Assembly (NCBI RefSeq): GCF_000819765.1
Contig: NZ_CDBT01000056.1
Coordinates: 1 to 64,000, forward strand
Reading direction: 5' to 3'
From: Aeromonas bivalvium
GTDB lineage: Bacteria; Pseudomonadota; Gammaproteobacteria; Enterobacterales; Aeromonadaceae
Length of the DNA: 64,000 nt
The notes beneath the pieces are model-generated. The model was not told the origin of the DNA and ran no database searches. It worked only from the letters and a program-made list of their open reading frames with translations. Below, piece by piece: positions 63,707 to 64,000 of the stretch. How positions within the stretch are numbered: the stretch's first letter is position 1; each line of letters starts with the position of its first letter. Position numbers and translations under genes: made by a program.

Positions 63707-64000
63707 ATTTTCCAAGATGCATGGCCTGGGAAACGACTTCATGGTGGTGGATGGCGTCACCCAGAAGGTGTTCTTCAGCAACGACGTCATCAAGAAGCTG
63801 GCGGATCGCCATTTCGGGATAGGTTTCGACCAGCTGCTGCTGGTGGAGCCGCCCTATGATCCCGAGCTCGATTTTCATTACCGTATCTTCAATGCCGATG
63901 GCAGCGAGGTGGAGCAGTGCGGCAATGGCGCCCGCTGTTTCGCCCGCTTCGTGCGGCTCAAGGGGCTGGTCAACCGGGATCGCATCGCGGTGAGCACGGC
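63696..64000 (+). CDS. dapF: Diaminopimelate epimerase (5' part)
   Basis: The visible 101 residues begin [20 protein letters not shown] and include [21 protein letters not shown], with the catalytic Cys of the first half. The gene runs out of the window. DapF interconverts LL- and meso-diaminopimelate, feeding LysA and peptidoglycan synthesis. AGGGA lies upstream of the ATG. Confidence 0.93.
   Translation, partial: MLIEFSKMHGLGNDFMVVDGVTQKVFFSNDVIKKLADRHFGIGFDQLLLVEPPYDPELDFHYRIFNADGSEVEQCGNGARCFARFVRLKGLVNRDRIAVST

Overview
The window reads as chromosomal DNA of a gammaproteobacterium, most likely Aeromonas. It is GC-rich. It carries several gene orders shared with Enterobacterales and Vibrionaceae (rsmD/ftsYEX/rpoH, hemCDXY divergent from cyaA, cyaY/lptM-lysA-dapF, fabR-yijD). 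It also has an Aeromonas-type hut cluster and an orphan hcp-vgrG-effector-immunity module. No rRNA, tRNA, complete insertion sequence, prophage or CRISPR array was seen.

Layout. 1-2.7 kb: a largely gene-free stretch that holds, on the minus strand, a CsrB-type RNA packed with GGA motifs, followed by a lone WYL-domain regulator with a double palindromic operator. 2.9-8.5 kb: a LysR-kefG-kefB-sirB2 cluster divergent from a short-chain dehydrogenase, then a small exported protein and a DUF411 copper-type protein. 8.7-15 kb: an exported oligopeptidase B and a two-gene TAXI-TRAP transporter. 15-24 kb: lysoplasmalogenase, an EmrAB-like efflux pair with a divergent LysR regulator, DUF2007, a dicarboxylate/amino-acid symporter, YecH, YhgN, a LysR regulator with a duplicated 3' end, and YfcZ. 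24-30 kb: an MltF-like lytic transglycosylase, a phospholipase D-family protein, a fatty acid desaturase facing FabR across a perfect palindrome, and YijD. 30-36 kb: rsmD, DUF1145, ftsYEX, rpoH and carbonic anhydrase. 36-44 kb: the histidine utilisation regulon (hutC, a YjiH-type membrane protein, hutIGUH) with three TGTATATACA operators. 44-51 kb: chaA with a three-fold repeated 3' end, then a type VI secretion module (Hcp, VgrG, PoNe-like nuclease, PoNi-like immunity protein) behind a sigma-54 promoter. 51-64 kb: porin, glpX, a YkgJ-family cysteine protein, hemYXDC, cyaA, an esterase, cyaY, lptM, lysA and the 5' part of dapF.

The most interesting signals are non-coding. (1) Between ftsX and rpoH a sigma-E-like promoter, spaced exactly like my recollection of E. 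coli rpoH P3, is followed by a nested RNA fold with mutually exclusive pairings and a strong intrinsic terminator about 150 nt before the rpoH start. This is either a conditional attenuator of rpoH or a sigma-E-dependent small RNA. (2) The CsrB-type RNA has a half-conserved UvrY box about 200 bp upstream. (3) There are two further orphan structured RNA candidates, each with a terminator. (4) Three genes (a LysR gene, chaA, dapF) have diverged tandem copies of their own ends next to them, and the two 3'-end cases keep the stop codon. (5) A WYL regulator gene is preceded by two close inverted repeats.

All calls come from reading the sequence and from remembered family features; no database search was run. 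Start codons were chosen by Shine-Dalgarno spacing and family length where possible.
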